Positions 35,771 to 45,452 of a stretch of DNA of 64,000 nucleotides are shown piece by piece. Origin of the DNA: Chitinilyticum piscinae (GTDB lineage: Bacteria; Pseudomonadota; Gammaproteobacteria; Burkholderiales; Chitinibacteraceae). A program made the translations under genes and the position numbers. Under the pieces are notes generated by a model. That model was given only the letters and a program-made list of their open reading frames with translations, did not search any database and had not been told where the DNA came from. Position 1 is the stretch's first letter. Each line of letters starts with the position of its first letter. Location of the stretch: assembly GCF_015223195.1 (NCBI RefSeq), contig NZ_JADFUA010000014.1, forward strand, positions 16,675 through 80,674, given 5' to 3'.

Positions 35771-37452
35771 GTTTCACCCTCCTTTTTACTTCCACTCAAT
35801 CTTGACACAGCAATCTGAATAGATCTCAAAAGCTTGCTTTCTTTATAATTTAAAATCCATGCAAAATTCAGCCGCGTCTGCCTTTCTTCGGCATACACTC
35901 TACGTATTCTCCGTTTTTCAGCTCCATCATAGATGGCTTGAATTTTCATTGAAAATATAGGCCGACTCAACTCAGAGAGAAGCTGATCTGCAATTTCATA
36001 TTCTCGACCGCTAGGTGGCTCATTTCTCCTGCCTCGGTGCTCTGCAATACGCACCCCCACTTGACCATCACTTTTCACCAGCTCAATTGCCAATGTAGAC
36101 AATTTCTCCCCATTATCATCTGATATTGAGAATATGTGAAACTGGCCAAATTGGCATTTTGAATAATACCCACCAACACAGTGTCCCTGTTTTCGCCCCT
36201 CTTCTTCCAGTGTATTGCGCGTAGTAAGCTCATGACAGCTCATACCTTGAAATTCAAAATCGCAGATAGGTAACCCTGGCCAGCCTCCTTGCAGATCCAA
36301 ATCAGTCTCCGGATCTTTTAGGTTAAAGTGCATCTCCTGATTCCACTTTCGTGCCATAACAAGCCAATTTGCAGATGCTTTTGTGGCTGCCGCAATAAGC
36401 AACGAGGAAGATTCACTATCCTCAACGCCATATAAACAGATGACACGATGAAAAGAAGCCAGCATTCTTGCCAGCAATTCAATTTCATACACCTTATCAT
36501 CAGACAATTCCCAATCCTTACTCGCAGCATAAATAAGCCATGAACCCACAATAGGCTTACTGTCAAAAGGCTGCCAAAAATGCAATCGATCACAGATACC
36601 AACAAAGCACACAAAATCCTGTTCACGCTTTGGCCGCAAATTGTACGGAATAAGTTCCAGATACTGATAGAACTTCTCAGGACAGTATGACCAGTGTTTG
36701 CATACCTGATCATTCGCATATTTCTGTACCCACCTTACGGTCTCTGGCCCCACACTCAATGCTTCTGCAAGCAGCCCCTGCAATGGCCTTCCTTGATCTA
36801 TCGTTGCCATCAATGCATGCCGACTTTTATCAATTTCTCCGATGAAATTGTAAAGTGAGACTTTCTGTGAATAGACAGACCCCAATATTGGATAAGCCTG
36901 CACCGCCTGCCGTCTATAATGGCCATGTGTTTTTTGTATAAGGCTGTTATATGCCGAGCTATCTTTCCAATCATCACAATGTAAATAGCTTAGAATTCTC
37001 TGATCCAATCGTCCGATAAAAGCCTGGTAACATTCACGAATTTCATTCTTCAGCTCTACTGGCGCCCCTAACATATTCAAATTCAAGTGCATTCCATGCG
37101 AAAATGGCATCACACCAATAAGCTTAACAACCTCGATGCTCAAATTTTCGCCATGGTATTTTTTTGACAATTCAAGCATTGCCAAACGATAACCTTCTGC
37201 AGAATCAAAGTTAAATCTCAAAATATCCCTTGCAATCTCATCTGGCCGGAGATAAAGACTGGATGGACCAAAGATTGCGGCGCAACATTGTCCATTTGCA
37301 AGTTCAAAAATAATATTCAAACCATGCCGTTCATGAGGTTGAAATGCATAGCAGTCAAGATTCTTTACCTCCACAGGAAAAATGATACTTTGCCGAAAGT
37401 GATTACCAGTTCGGAGGATGCATCTGTGTGACTTGTTTGTTATTTCACTCAT
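35758..37452 (-). CDS. PcfJ-like protein
   Basis: A 564-residue protein from the ATG at 37452 (a longer frame begins at 37500). The C-terminal region EEEGRKQGHCVGGYYSKCQF and GQFHIFSISDDNGEKLSTLA, with HRGRRNEPPSGREYEIADQL, is the PcfJ-like signature (PF14284) with its conserved His and Cys. The N-terminal 400 residues are unrecognised. PcfJ-like proteins occur on plasmids and in islands; their reaction is unknown. It heads an operon with the GIY-YIG and DUF3841 genes. Confidence 0.8.
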   Translation of the reverse strand: MSEITNKSHRCILRTGNHFRQSIIFPVEVKNLDCYAFQPHERHGLNIIFELANGQCCAAIFGPSSLYLRPDEIARDILRFNFDSAEGYRLAMLELSKKYHGENLSIEVVKLIGVMPFSHGMHLNLNMLGAPVELKNEIRECYQAFIGRLDQRILSYLHCDDWKDSSAYNSLIQKTHGHYRRQAVQAYPILGSVYSQKVSLYNFIGEIDKSRHALMATIDQGRPLQGLLAEALSVGPETVRWVQKYANDQVCKHWSYCPEKFYQYLELIPYNLRPKREQDFVCFVGICDRLHFWQPFDSKPIVGSWLIYAASKDWELSDDKVYEIELLARMLASFHRVICLYGVEDSESSSLLIAAATKASANWLVMARKWNQEMHFNLKDPETDLDLQGGWPGLPICDFEFQGMSCHELTTRNTLEEEGRKQGHCVGGYYSKCQFGQFHIFSISDDNGEKLSTLAIELVKSDGQVGVRIAEHRGRRNEPPSGREYEIADQLLSELSRPIFSMKIQAIYDGAEKRRIRRVYAEERQTRLNFAWILNYKESKLLRSIQIAVSRLSGSKKEGETWVI

Positions 37453-37698
37453 GACCAGACTCTCAAAAATCCAGGCACATGCCTCAGCAACGCATGCCAA
37501 ACCAGCTTGTTCAGCTGAATACGATCTCTTAATGCGATCTTTTTGATGATATAACGCTATACCATGTATCTTATTACGTCAAGTCATGGTAGAGATCGCT
37601 TGAATTGTCTGGCCCAGGCATCCAACCAAATCACTCACCTAGCCTCCCCCTTGGGCTCAGCCTATTGAGCCATCAACTCATTGCATGTAGCTCATCTA

Positions 37699-38799
37699 AT
37701 GCACCATGTTCTGGCGCATCCTACGAATACTTCATCCATGTGGATTCAGGTGATGACTCTTTGGTCGCTTCCGCAGCAATCGGTCGAACTCAAGCAGGGT
37801 TACGACAGCTTGAAAACGCTCCGAGTAGTGATACGCCCTAACCATCTGAACAAGCTGATCTATGACGCCTGTGAACTCGCACACCGAATGTACGAATTGA
37901 TGCTCCTAACCCGACCGGGCGATCTACTTAGCTACCTATGTGTGGAAGTGGACGAATGTAGTGACTGGGTGCGTCAACGAGTGACGACTTACATCGAACA
38001 AGCCATTCAGAGATCAAACCTCGCAAACGACAAATCTGTACTACTGCCCTTACAAGTGTTCGACGGGTTTTTCTGCTGGGCAGGCGATGACACGCCCCCA
38101 GAAGATGATGCCTGGCTCAGCTACAGGGAGTCAGAACAATTCAGTCTTCTTCTCAAGCAGTGGTTTGCGGAAATTCAAGCAGCCCAGACCATGCTGGCGA
38201 AAGGAGATGATTTGCAACGGCACTGCTTCTACCAGTTCAAGCAGGGTACACATCGATTAAATTTGCTCGATCGCAAACGTGCGATTGCAGTCGTGCGCGA
38301 TGCAAGTGCGGAGCCCAATCCGGACTCTGCATATTTCAGGAAGATCTGCGAATTGCTTGATAGAAAGGATATACGCTCGGTGACGACCTATAGCGGCAGT
38401 TACGCCATCTTTCGCTTGCTATGCAACAAACAGCGTCAAGAGGCCTATCGAACCGGCCTATCCCCAGGACTTGCATTCCCCATCAATACCACGGAATCCT
38501 TCAATTTAGGTATTCGTTGCTCGGCATGGGGCGCGCAAATCTCGTTCTACAGTGAAGGAATGGGCCGTGGCGATTTACACATTGCGTCCCCTTGCCATGT
38601 CAGCATCAATGACACCCCAAAGAACCTAGATTATCTGTTCAAGCTGGCGCGATATGTTGTTTGTAGCCAATCACTAGGAACTCTAGAGGGCTACAGCGTA
38701 GAAGAAGGAGATGGCTGGTGGTGTTATCACCTAATCGATGATGCTAGAGCTATCGCACAGGATGAATGGTTAGTACGACTGAACCAAGAGCGTGTATAG
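37699..38799 (+). CDS. Protein of unknown function, divergent from the PcfJ operon
   Basis: A 366-residue protein. The start is uncertain: a TTG at 37681, ATG at 37699 or ATG at 37738 (MWIQVMTLWSLPQQSVELKQ). The body is acidic and globular, with no signal peptide. I do not recognise it. It is alone on its strand, ends 160 bp before the McrBC operon end, and is followed by an IS605 fragment. Confidence 0.62.
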   Translation: MHHVLAHPTNTSSMWIQVMTLWSLPQQSVELKQGYDSLKTLRVVIRPNHLNKLIYDACELAHRMYELMLLTRPGDLLSYLCVEVDECSDWVRQRVTTYIEQAIQRSNLANDKSVLLPLQVFDGFFCWAGDDTPPEDDAWLSYRESEQFSLLLKQWFAEIQAAQTMLAKGDDLQRHCFYQFKQGTHRLNLLDRKRAIAVVRDASAEPNPDSAYFRKICELLDRKDIRSVTTYSGSYAIFRLLCNKQRQEAYRTGLSPGLAFPINTTESFNLGIRCSAWGAQISFYSEGMGRGDLHIASPCHVSINDTPKNLDYLFKLARYVVCSQSLGTLEGYSVEEGDGWWCYHLIDDARAIAQDEWLVRLNQERV

Positions 38800-38842
38800 G
38801 TGAGTGCCAGTAGTGAGAAGCCATGGCGACACCTTATCAGGG

Positions 38843-38968
38843 GATTAAGCAATACATCGAGCAACAGCAAACGCCACACTAACTAAGCCCCAAAACTGGA
38901 TTGCTTTGCAATCCGCGCTATCCTTCCCCTCCCTGAAGGACGGGGTTTGCAGCGCATCTGATCATTAC
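38843..38968 (+). mobile_element. IS200/IS605 fragment: tnpA 3' end and left end
   Basis: The sequence from GATTAAGCAATACATCGAGC to CTGAAGGACGGGGTTTGCAG matches 55235-55350, which is the tnpA C-terminus (QYIEQQQTPH) and left-end hairpin of the intact element. It is followed by TGATCAT, close to the TTGAT-type target of such elements. It abuts the mcrC stop codon. Confidence 0.85.
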
Positions 38969-40296
38969 GTAACCTCGTCATGCACTTGTTGTGCGCCCTG
39001 CTCCAACTGGGTTGCTGAAGCAAATTTAATTGGCCAATCCAGCCCCTCGGGCAGCAGCAACTCATCGCTATCCAGATCAAACGGCAGCACTTGCAAACGC
39101 AGCGTATCGCTGAACACGAATGAATGTACCAGTGGATGATCGAATCTGCGCCACTTCGGATAGATCAATGCCATCTCGCCGTGGCCATCTAGATAGCAGT
39201 GACCGTAGGCGAACAGCTGGTAGAAATCAGCCTGGCTAAGCCCATATTTCCCCTCGATGTCATCCGAGTACAACCGCTTCCACTTGGTATCCAGCACCAA
39301 CTTGCCGTTTCCAATCGTGATCAGCAAATCCGGTTTCAGCTGAAACAGGTGCTTGTCACCAAAACGGCACAGCGACTTCCCAGATGCCTGTGTTTTCAGT
39401 GTGGCTCCAGTCTTCAGCTGCCCACGCAAGCAACGCGCCACATGGCTTTCAAACAATTTCTCCATCGGGAACAGCATACTGATTCCGCGATAGTGGCCCG
39501 CCACCGCCAGCGGCATCTGCCGGTACAGAATCAGCTCGCACCACGGTTTGACCGGAAGGTAATGCGCCATCAGTCGGTCATTCCGCCACTGGCGGAAATC
39601 CTGCGCAATATCGCGGCTATCCGGCAATTCATGCAACATGCCGGCCAGCTCATGTGCCAGACGCCAGTTATCGGCATCCTGAGTGGCCTTGCACACCAGC
39701 AGCAGTGCGCTTTTCAGCAGGCGATTTTCCGCCCGGTCAGGCACAAACACATCATGGCGAATCTGGAAGAAATGCTGCCGGCCGGGTGGCTGGCGCATCT
39801 GCTTCATCACATCCAGCTGACCGCGCAGAAAGCGCTGTTCTTCCTCAACCCGCAAATAATCAAAGCGCATACCGCGCTTGAACAGATGATCCAGTGCCTG
39901 CAAGAACTGCCGCATCACCCACTCCGCCAGCGACGTCTTGTACAGGCTAAGGCTCGCTTCCTCAGTTGCTCGCGCCGGCAAATCCAGCGCACTGGCAATC
40001 AACTTGCACAGCAACTTGCGCGAAGACAGCCTGCAATCTCCCTCGTCATGGTGCTTAGGCAGGATTTCGATCACCTGACCGCAGGGGCTTTCCAGGATGC
40101 CGACATGATTATCCAGCTTCAGCCATTGCCGGCCTTCCAGTTGCAGCAACGTGGCGCCCGTCGAGCGGAAACGACCGGCTAGTTCGCACAGCCAGTCAAA
40201 CGCAGTCTGGCTGATTTGCGCTTCATCCAGTGAGGGGGCCTGAACCTGGCAGGTCGTTAATCGCGCGTATTCACGCACGACAACATGCATGGCCAT
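38965..40296 (-). CDS. mcrC: 5-methylcytosine-specific restriction subunit McrC
   Basis: A 443-residue protein with the McrC PD-(D/E)XK nuclease: FQLKPDLLITIGNGKLVLDT then KWKRLYSDD in the last third. It is translated from an ATG that overlaps the mcrB stop codon (TAATG). McrC joins the McrB hexamer and cuts DNA carrying methylated or other modified cytosines. Length is close to that of other McrC proteins. Confidence 0.93.
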   Translation of the reverse strand: MAMHVVVREYARLTTCQVQAPSLDEAQISQTAFDWLCELAGRFRSTGATLLQLEGRQWLKLDNHVGILESPCGQVIEILPKHHDEGDCRLSSRKLLCKLIASALDLPARATEEASLSLYKTSLAEWVMRQFLQALDHLFKRGMRFDYLRVEEEQRFLRGQLDVMKQMRQPPGRQHFFQIRHDVFVPDRAENRLLKSALLLVCKATQDADNWRLAHELAGMLHELPDSRDIAQDFRQWRNDRLMAHYLPVKPWCELILYRQMPLAVAGHYRGISMLFPMEKLFESHVARCLRGQLKTGATLKTQASGKSLCRFGDKHLFQLKPDLLITIGNGKLVLDTKWKRLYSDDIEGKYGLSQADFYQLFAYGHCYLDGHGEMALIYPKWRRFDHPLVHSFVFSDTLRLQVLPFDLDSDELLLPEGLDWPIKFASATQLEQGAQQVHDEVT

Positions 40297-42692
40297 TAGT
40301 CACCAGCCTCGTCAGTCACATAACCAGTGGCCACTGTGGCCAAAATACCCAGATAAGCTGCCGGATTGGCAAATGCCGCATCGTTCAGAGTCCACTGGGG
40401 CGACTGCCGCAACTTGTCGTGCACCTTGGGAAACAAGCTTGGCAGTTTGAGCGCGGAATCCGCGACAATAAACGCCTCGGCTGGGTTCTTGCACTGATCA
40501 TTCAGCACCCAGCGGATGTGCTCCCAGTCTTCGAAAAAATACTCCTGCAGCAAGGGCAGGATGTCTTGGCGGAAAATCGTGGCCAGCCTTACCAGCGTCG
40601 GCTCGGCCTGCAGCGGCATGAAATAGGCATGCCCCAGGGTATGCTCCCGATCCAGCAGCACAGTAATGCGTTGGTTCATTACCTGCAGCATTTTCGCGAG
40701 GTCTAGCCCTTCCGCGCCCTCGATAGTGATACCAGCCAGCAACTCGGGGCGCGGCGGCATTTCGCGGAAGGTAAATCGCCGGCGTAAGGCCAGATCCAGC
40801 CCCGCCAGCGAACGGTCGGCCGTATTCATCGTGCCGATCAGGTAAACATTGCCGGGCACCGAGAAGCTGTCCTTGGAATACGGCAGCGTAACTTTCAGCT
40901 CCTCCGCGGCGCCAGCCCGTTTGGAGGGCTCGATCAGCGTAATCAGCTCACCGAAAATCCGCGAAATATTGCCGCGGTTGATTTCATCGATAATCAGCAC
41001 ATAGGGCTGGGCATGCATGTGCGGCTTTTCAGCTTCAATCATTGCTGGCAAGCCACATTCGGCCTGGAGGTAACGCAACATCCCGTCCACATATGACGGG
41101 TTGTACATCCCGCGCTTGGATTCACCGGCGAACAACTTTCTTACATTATCCATACTGGCTACATAGTAAGGATCATCATTCTCCGTGCTTAGCGGGAATA
41201 CCCTGAATGTTTTTCCCCCATCGTAGGAAACCTCAAACTCTTTTCCACGCACCGTTTTCAGCTTAAGCCGGCCTCCTGACGCTTCGAGTTTTTCCTGTAG
41301 ATTTTCCACTGCCAGCTCAAAGGCCGAAGTGACCTTACCACCATCTTGGGCGTCACTGCACAAGGATTTGAATACACCGTCTACGACTGCATAGCGAATC
41401 TGCCCGTTGGTTTCGTTTGTTTCCGCTCGCATCCCCTCGACAAAATCCTCGTAGCTGAAGCTCTGGTGGAATGTTACGAACCGGATGCGGCCATCACTCA
41501 CCAGCTTGTCGAAGTGCGCCTTGAGCAGCTTCCGGTCATGGCCGTGCTGCTGCAACAGCGATGGTTCGAGAATTTCCAGTGCTGCATTGACAGTTTGGTA
41601 GGTTTTCCCTGTACCGGGCGGGCCATATAGAATTTGATTTAGCGGTTGAGAATCAGGTACGCCAATAGCCTTCTCGTTCATTGAATTTTCCGCTTTATCC
41701 ATCCGTTCATAATCATCAGGCCAGTACCCTTTACGACTACCGATACCAATTAGTCTTGTCTGATATTGCAGTGCAGATCCAGCCTCTGCCGCTGTATCCT
41801 GATTCAACGGCTGCCATGGCGAATTCTCTCCATCATTTAAGCGAATATTGATGCCTTGTTCGGCAGGTTGAAGATACAAAGTCACCGCTGTACCACGATT
41901 ATGTGGGTGCTCCGTACGCCCAGCACGGATTTCACAGTCCTTCGATATCCACCAGTCATAACCAATGTCATGAATGGCTTTGGCAAGATTGCAGAATGCA
42001 GCAGTCTGCCCAGCTTCGTTGAGCCGTTCAGACAAGCCAGTGGCGCTCTCAAAATGCTTGAGAATTTCTGCTTTCCCTTGATCAGCATTTAGGCGATCCC
42101 TAGCTCGATTCTGTAGCTGATTGGCAAATGGCAATAGCTCTTGCTCACCCCGGCGCGCCATCCAATATTCATACCATTCTCGAAGCGATTGGTACTGGAG
42201 GTCCTCCTGAGCCGCCGCTTGAAGAAATTGCATTTTATAGATTGGCAAAATATGTGGAGAAGACTGGTCTTGATATAGAAATGCAAGCTTCCACTTTAAA
42301 AAATGTGGAAATTCAATCTGCTCTATTTTTGTCAGATCGCCAAATCTTGCCGCATTAACAATATCAAGAAGTGCCGCACGTATTGCCTGAAAAGCCTCGT
42401 CAGCAGTTTGACCATATTGTGGCAGCCATACATACCCCTGGCCTTCCTGCACACCAGTTTTCAAAGGAAGCGGTTTATCTGGCTCGGCCCGCTGATAGAT
42501 ACCAAACTTGATAGAAGAACCACCTGAGACCGACCCTAAGAGGTCGGTTCGCTGCTCCCACCATCTGCAAAACGAATCCGAATTGCCAACATGGGTATAT
42601 TCTTGCAGAGTCATTCTGGCTAGGCTCTCGAGTGGCCAGCGTGCCAGAAACGCTATCCATTGTTTTTGTGCTTGCAGGATTGTTTCATTCAT
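40296..42692 (-). CDS. mcrB: 5-methylcytosine-specific restriction GTPase McrB
   Basis: A 798-residue protein. A long N-terminal DNA- or base-recognition region (about 1-330) precedes the AAA+ GTPase: Walker A LYGPPGTGKTYQT near residue 355, FHQSFSYEDFVEGMR, Walker B YVLIIDEINRGNISRIFGEL, and IGTMNTADRSLAGLDLALRR. McrB translocates on DNA and activates McrC. An AGGTG precedes the ATG. The N-terminal region is much longer than that of E. coli McrB, so the target may differ. The WYL gene upstream runs the same way. Confidence 0.92.
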   Translation of the reverse strand: MNETILQAQKQWIAFLARWPLESLARMTLQEYTHVGNSDSFCRWWEQRTDLLGSVSGGSSIKFGIYQRAEPDKPLPLKTGVQEGQGYVWLPQYGQTADEAFQAIRAALLDIVNAARFGDLTKIEQIEFPHFLKWKLAFLYQDQSSPHILPIYKMQFLQAAAQEDLQYQSLREWYEYWMARRGEQELLPFANQLQNRARDRLNADQGKAEILKHFESATGLSERLNEAGQTAAFCNLAKAIHDIGYDWWISKDCEIRAGRTEHPHNRGTAVTLYLQPAEQGINIRLNDGENSPWQPLNQDTAAEAGSALQYQTRLIGIGSRKGYWPDDYERMDKAENSMNEKAIGVPDSQPLNQILYGPPGTGKTYQTVNAALEILEPSLLQQHGHDRKLLKAHFDKLVSDGRIRFVTFHQSFSYEDFVEGMRAETNETNGQIRYAVVDGVFKSLCSDAQDGGKVTSAFELAVENLQEKLEASGGRLKLKTVRGKEFEVSYDGGKTFRVFPLSTENDDPYYVASMDNVRKLFAGESKRGMYNPSYVDGMLRYLQAECGLPAMIEAEKPHMHAQPYVLIIDEINRGNISRIFGELITLIEPSKRAGAAEELKVTLPYSKDSFSVPGNVYLIGTMNTADRSLAGLDLALRRRFTFREMPPRPELLAGITIEGAEGLDLAKMLQVMNQRITVLLDREHTLGHAYFMPLQAEPTLVRLATIFRQDILPLLQEYFFEDWEHIRWVLNDQCKNPAEAFIVADSALKLPSLFPKVHDKLRQSPQWTLNDAAFANPAAYLGILATVATGYVTDEAGD

Positions 42693-42751
42693 GGGTACAC
42701 CTTACACATGAGGGCATTGCCTTGATGCCACCAGTACGACAATTGGCAGGG

Positions 42752-43645
42752 TCAGGGACTAACATAACCGGGAGCTAACTTGGCACTTTCAACCCCATAT
42801 AAAGCGATGCCATTGCGAAGCCATAGACGACAAGCCTCATCCTGTAAGACATGATTTGGCGAACAATCTACAAACCAGCGCCTGAGCATATAACCGGCAT
42901 TGGCAGCACGAACTTGCACATTTAGTACGCCGTTCGCCATTCCATAATCGAGTTCGGCAATCGCAGCATCATTGTGCGCGGGGTGAGGTACTAACTCTAG
43001 TTCGACCACGCGATTCCACTGAATGTCAGCGGTCGGCAGCTCATGCTTCTTGGGATAATCATCAAGCACCTCAGCATTCACAATCCGAGTTATTACTAGA
43101 TCGATGAAACGCTCGCGTAATCGGTCATACGCACGGATATGCCAGCGTAAGCCGCTATCAACAATTGCGAATGGAGCAATCAATCGTTCTTGTTCACCGC
43201 TCGTGGCTGAGTGATAGCGAATCCGTAACAGTTTCTGGGCACGTATCGCACGCGTAACCGCACCCAAAATGGGCAATTGTGGTCGGTTCAATATACTTGG
43301 GTATTCGCAAGGCAGCATCGCCTCACCAGAGCCTTCCACACCGTACCCCTCCCCTTGCATTAACGCTCCCATGACTTGTTCAAGACGATGTTCGAACACA
43401 GGCGTGAACTGCTTGGTGATGCGGTAGGCTTTACTGGACTGGTGGAGCTCGAGATTTTGTTCTGCCAGTAGTTTGTACTGGCCGATGTCACGGGTAGCCA
43501 CTGCTGAGGCAATACTGAATCGCGCCATCAAGTCAGCCCGTCGAAACTCGCCCAGAAAATACAGGCAGAACTCCAGATAGGTTAGACGTTCTCGTTGGTT
43601 ATGGCTTAGCGCCGCTAGCTGTTCTTTGGATGTGGACTGTGTCAT
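42752..43645 (-). CDS. WYL-domain regulator, BrxR/CapW-like
   Basis: A 297-residue protein. The N-terminal winged helix reads RLTYLEFCLYFLGEFRRADL then MARFSIASAVATRDIGQYK. The WYL domain follows: AIRAQKLLRIRYHSATSG, IVDSGLRWHIRAYDRLRERF, with a C-terminal dimer part. BrxR/CapW proteins repress defence operons and respond to a ligand. It lies upstream of mcrB on the same strand, with sbcD divergent. Palindromes between it and sbcD are likely sites. Confidence 0.87.
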   Translation of the reverse strand: MTQSTSKEQLAALSHNQRERLTYLEFCLYFLGEFRRADLMARFSIASAVATRDIGQYKLLAEQNLELHQSSKAYRITKQFTPVFEHRLEQVMGALMQGEGYGVEGSGEAMLPCEYPSILNRPQLPILGAVTRAIRAQKLLRIRYHSATSGEQERLIAPFAIVDSGLRWHIRAYDRLRERFIDLVITRIVNAEVLDDYPKKHELPTADIQWNRVVELELVPHPAHNDAAIAELDYGMANGVLNVQVRAANAGYMLRRWFVDCSPNHVLQDEACRLWLRNGIALYGVESAKLAPGYVSP

Positions 43646-43667
43646 TGCGCACCAATGTGATTTTTCT

Positions 43668-43719
43668 ATATAGCATAATGCTACATTATCGATCCCAAGT
43701 AATCATCATTTTGATGATT
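43668..43719. promoter_or_regulatory. Candidate WYL operator, regulator side
   Basis: Immediately upstream of the WYL gene are TATAGCATAATGCTA (a palindrome) and the perfect palindrome AATCATCATTTTGATGATT at 43701-43719. Related sequences recur before sbcD at 44115-44163. Confidence 0.65.
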
Positions 43720-43799
43720 AACTTACACAAATACTGCACTGTTTCCTGCTGGTACTTCGCAGCCGAGTCCGTTCCAGGCGAGAAAACAACGTGATGCGC

Positions 43800-43968
43800 T
43801 TAATCGGCAAAGGAAATTTCCTGTGCAGCATCAAATTCACTGAAAAGGTCACTGACGCACAACCCCTTGAATGACGCATCTACATAATGGCGAAACTGTG
43901 GAGCCTGGATCGTTTCATAGGTCAGATCTTTGAAAACCTTAACCGGTAGCAAATAACTCTCTGTTCTT
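43800..43968 (-). pseudogene. Possible gene fragment
   Basis: A minus-strand frame without a start codon encodes about 56 residues (ESYLLPVKVFKDLTYETIQA, then FRHYVDASFKGLCVSDLFSE). A strong GAGGAGGGGGC-ATG site lies just upstream but in another frame. It looks like the end of a frameshifted gene; I do not recognise the product. Confidence 0.35.
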
Positions 43969-44114
43969 GCTCATGCCCCCTCCTCAGTCACTCAGTCACT
44001 CTTCAGATCGCAGCCACCGACATAGTGGTCAGCAAGATCATTGTTTCGGCTTGAAAGAGGCGCAAAGTGCGATGCGCCGCGATCTCACAAAGCGAGCACG
44101 AATAAGTGCCAACT

Positions 44115-44163
44115 CAATATAGCATCATATCCATCCATTGTAATAATCATTTTGATGATGTAA
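44115..44163. promoter_or_regulatory. Candidate WYL operator, sbcD side
   Basis: AATATAGCATCATAT (44115-44129) and AATAATCATTTTGATGATG (44142-44160) resemble the two sites beside the WYL gene. They lie 40-90 bp before the sbcD ATG, so one regulator could control both directions. Confidence 0.6.
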
Positions 44164-44204
44164 ATTTCAAAATCACTTTTCCAGCATCGCCAAAGGATCA
44201 AGAC

Positions 44205-45452
44205 ATGCGACTACTGCATACCTCCGACTGGCACCTCGGCCAGACCTTCCATAGCTATGAACGTAGTGCTGAACATGCACATTTTCTTGGGTGGCTACTC
44301 CAACAGCTCATCGAGCAGGAACCAGATGTACTTGTAATTGCCGGGGACATTTTTGATACCGCGAATCCATCAGCAGCGGCCCAGCAGCAGTTCTATCGAT
44401 TTATCAGTGCTGCACTGAAACAGCAACCAGATATCAACATCATCATTACGGCAGGTAATCACGATTCCGCACATCGTCTTGAAGCCCCATCCCCCATCCT
44501 TCGCGAGCTTGGTGTCACGCTGATTGGCACAGTTCCACGTAACGAGGACGGCCTCGTCGACGTCAGACGATTGGTCATTCCCCTTGGAAACAAGAATTCC
44601 AACCCAACCGGCTGGTGTGTGGCACTCCCATTTTTGCGGCCAGGGGATCTGCCTCGGCATCCGGAAATGGCGGATCACTATCAAGATGGAGTGGCTGCTC
44701 TCTATGAAGCGACATTACAGCATGCCGTGGCACTACGCGGGGAATCCCAACTTCCGATTATCGGCATCGGACATTTACATCTAGTTGGCGGCGAAGTATC
44801 CGAGCTCTCGGAGAGACGATTGATCGTAGGTGGAAATGAGGCTTTATCTGCAAACATCTTTGGCGATGCATTCAGTTATGTCGCGCTCGGTCACTTACAC
44901 AAGGCACAACAAGTTGGTCACCCCCATATCCGTTACTGCGGCAGCCCCTTACCCATGTCATTCAGCGAAATCGACTATACCCATCAGGTTGTACTGGTTG
45001 ATTTTGAGGGCTGTGCAGTAACGAACATCATGCCCCTGATTATCCCGCGATCCGTTCCCTTGCTTCGCCTGCCGAAACAACGAGCCGACATTAATGACGT
45101 GCTGGCGATGCTTACCAGCCTTGAATTACCAGAAGCCTCCTTTGACGAACAACCCTACCTGGAAGTACGGGTTGCCCTCCGGCAACCAGAACCGGACTTG
45201 CGCCGACGGATTGAGGAGGCCTTAACCGGCAAACCCGTTCGACTAGTCCGCATTGATGCACAAATCGTTCGTGAACATAGTAATGAGCAACCGTTGCACG
45301 CACACGGGCTCAATGACATGCAACAGATTCAGCCGCTTGAGGTATTCCGGAATATCTACGAAACCACCTATGGAACGCCTCCCAAGGAAACATTAATCCA
45401 TGCATTTGCTGAACTGGCTAGTAGGGCGCAACATGAGGAGATTTCGGCATGA
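44205..45452 (+). CDS. sbcD: Nuclease subunit SbcD (Mre11-like)
   Basis: A 415-residue calcineurin-type phosphoesterase. Metal-binding motifs are LHTSDWHLGQ, VLVIAGDIFD, ITAGNHDS, and GHLHKAQQVG with GSPLPMSF. With SbcC it forms an ATP-dependent nuclease that opens DNA hairpins and blocked ends. I chose the ATG at 44205, as the conserved N-terminus begins there and AAAGGATCA precedes it. The stop overlaps the sbcC start (ATGA). Confidence 0.93.
   Translation: MRLLHTSDWHLGQTFHSYERSAEHAHFLGWLLQQLIEQEPDVLVIAGDIFDTANPSAAAQQQFYRFISAALKQQPDINIIITAGNHDSAHRLEAPSPILRELGVTLIGTVPRNEDGLVDVRRLVIPLGNKNSNPTGWCVALPFLRPGDLPRHPEMADHYQDGVAALYEATLQHAVALRGESQLPIIGIGHLHLVGGEVSELSERRLIVGGNEALSANIFGDAFSYVALGHLHKAQQVGHPHIRYCGSPLPMSFSEIDYTHQVVLVDFEGCAVTNIMPLIIPRSVPLLRLPKQRADINDVLAMLTSLELPEASFDEQPYLEVRVALRQPEPDLRRRIEEALTGKPVRLVRIDAQIVREHSNEQPLHAHGLNDMQQIQPLEVFRNIYETTYGTPPKETLIHAFAELASRAQHEEISA

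Noticed and set aside
39199..40182. 327-codon plus-strand frame
   Set aside because: Shadow of mcrC.
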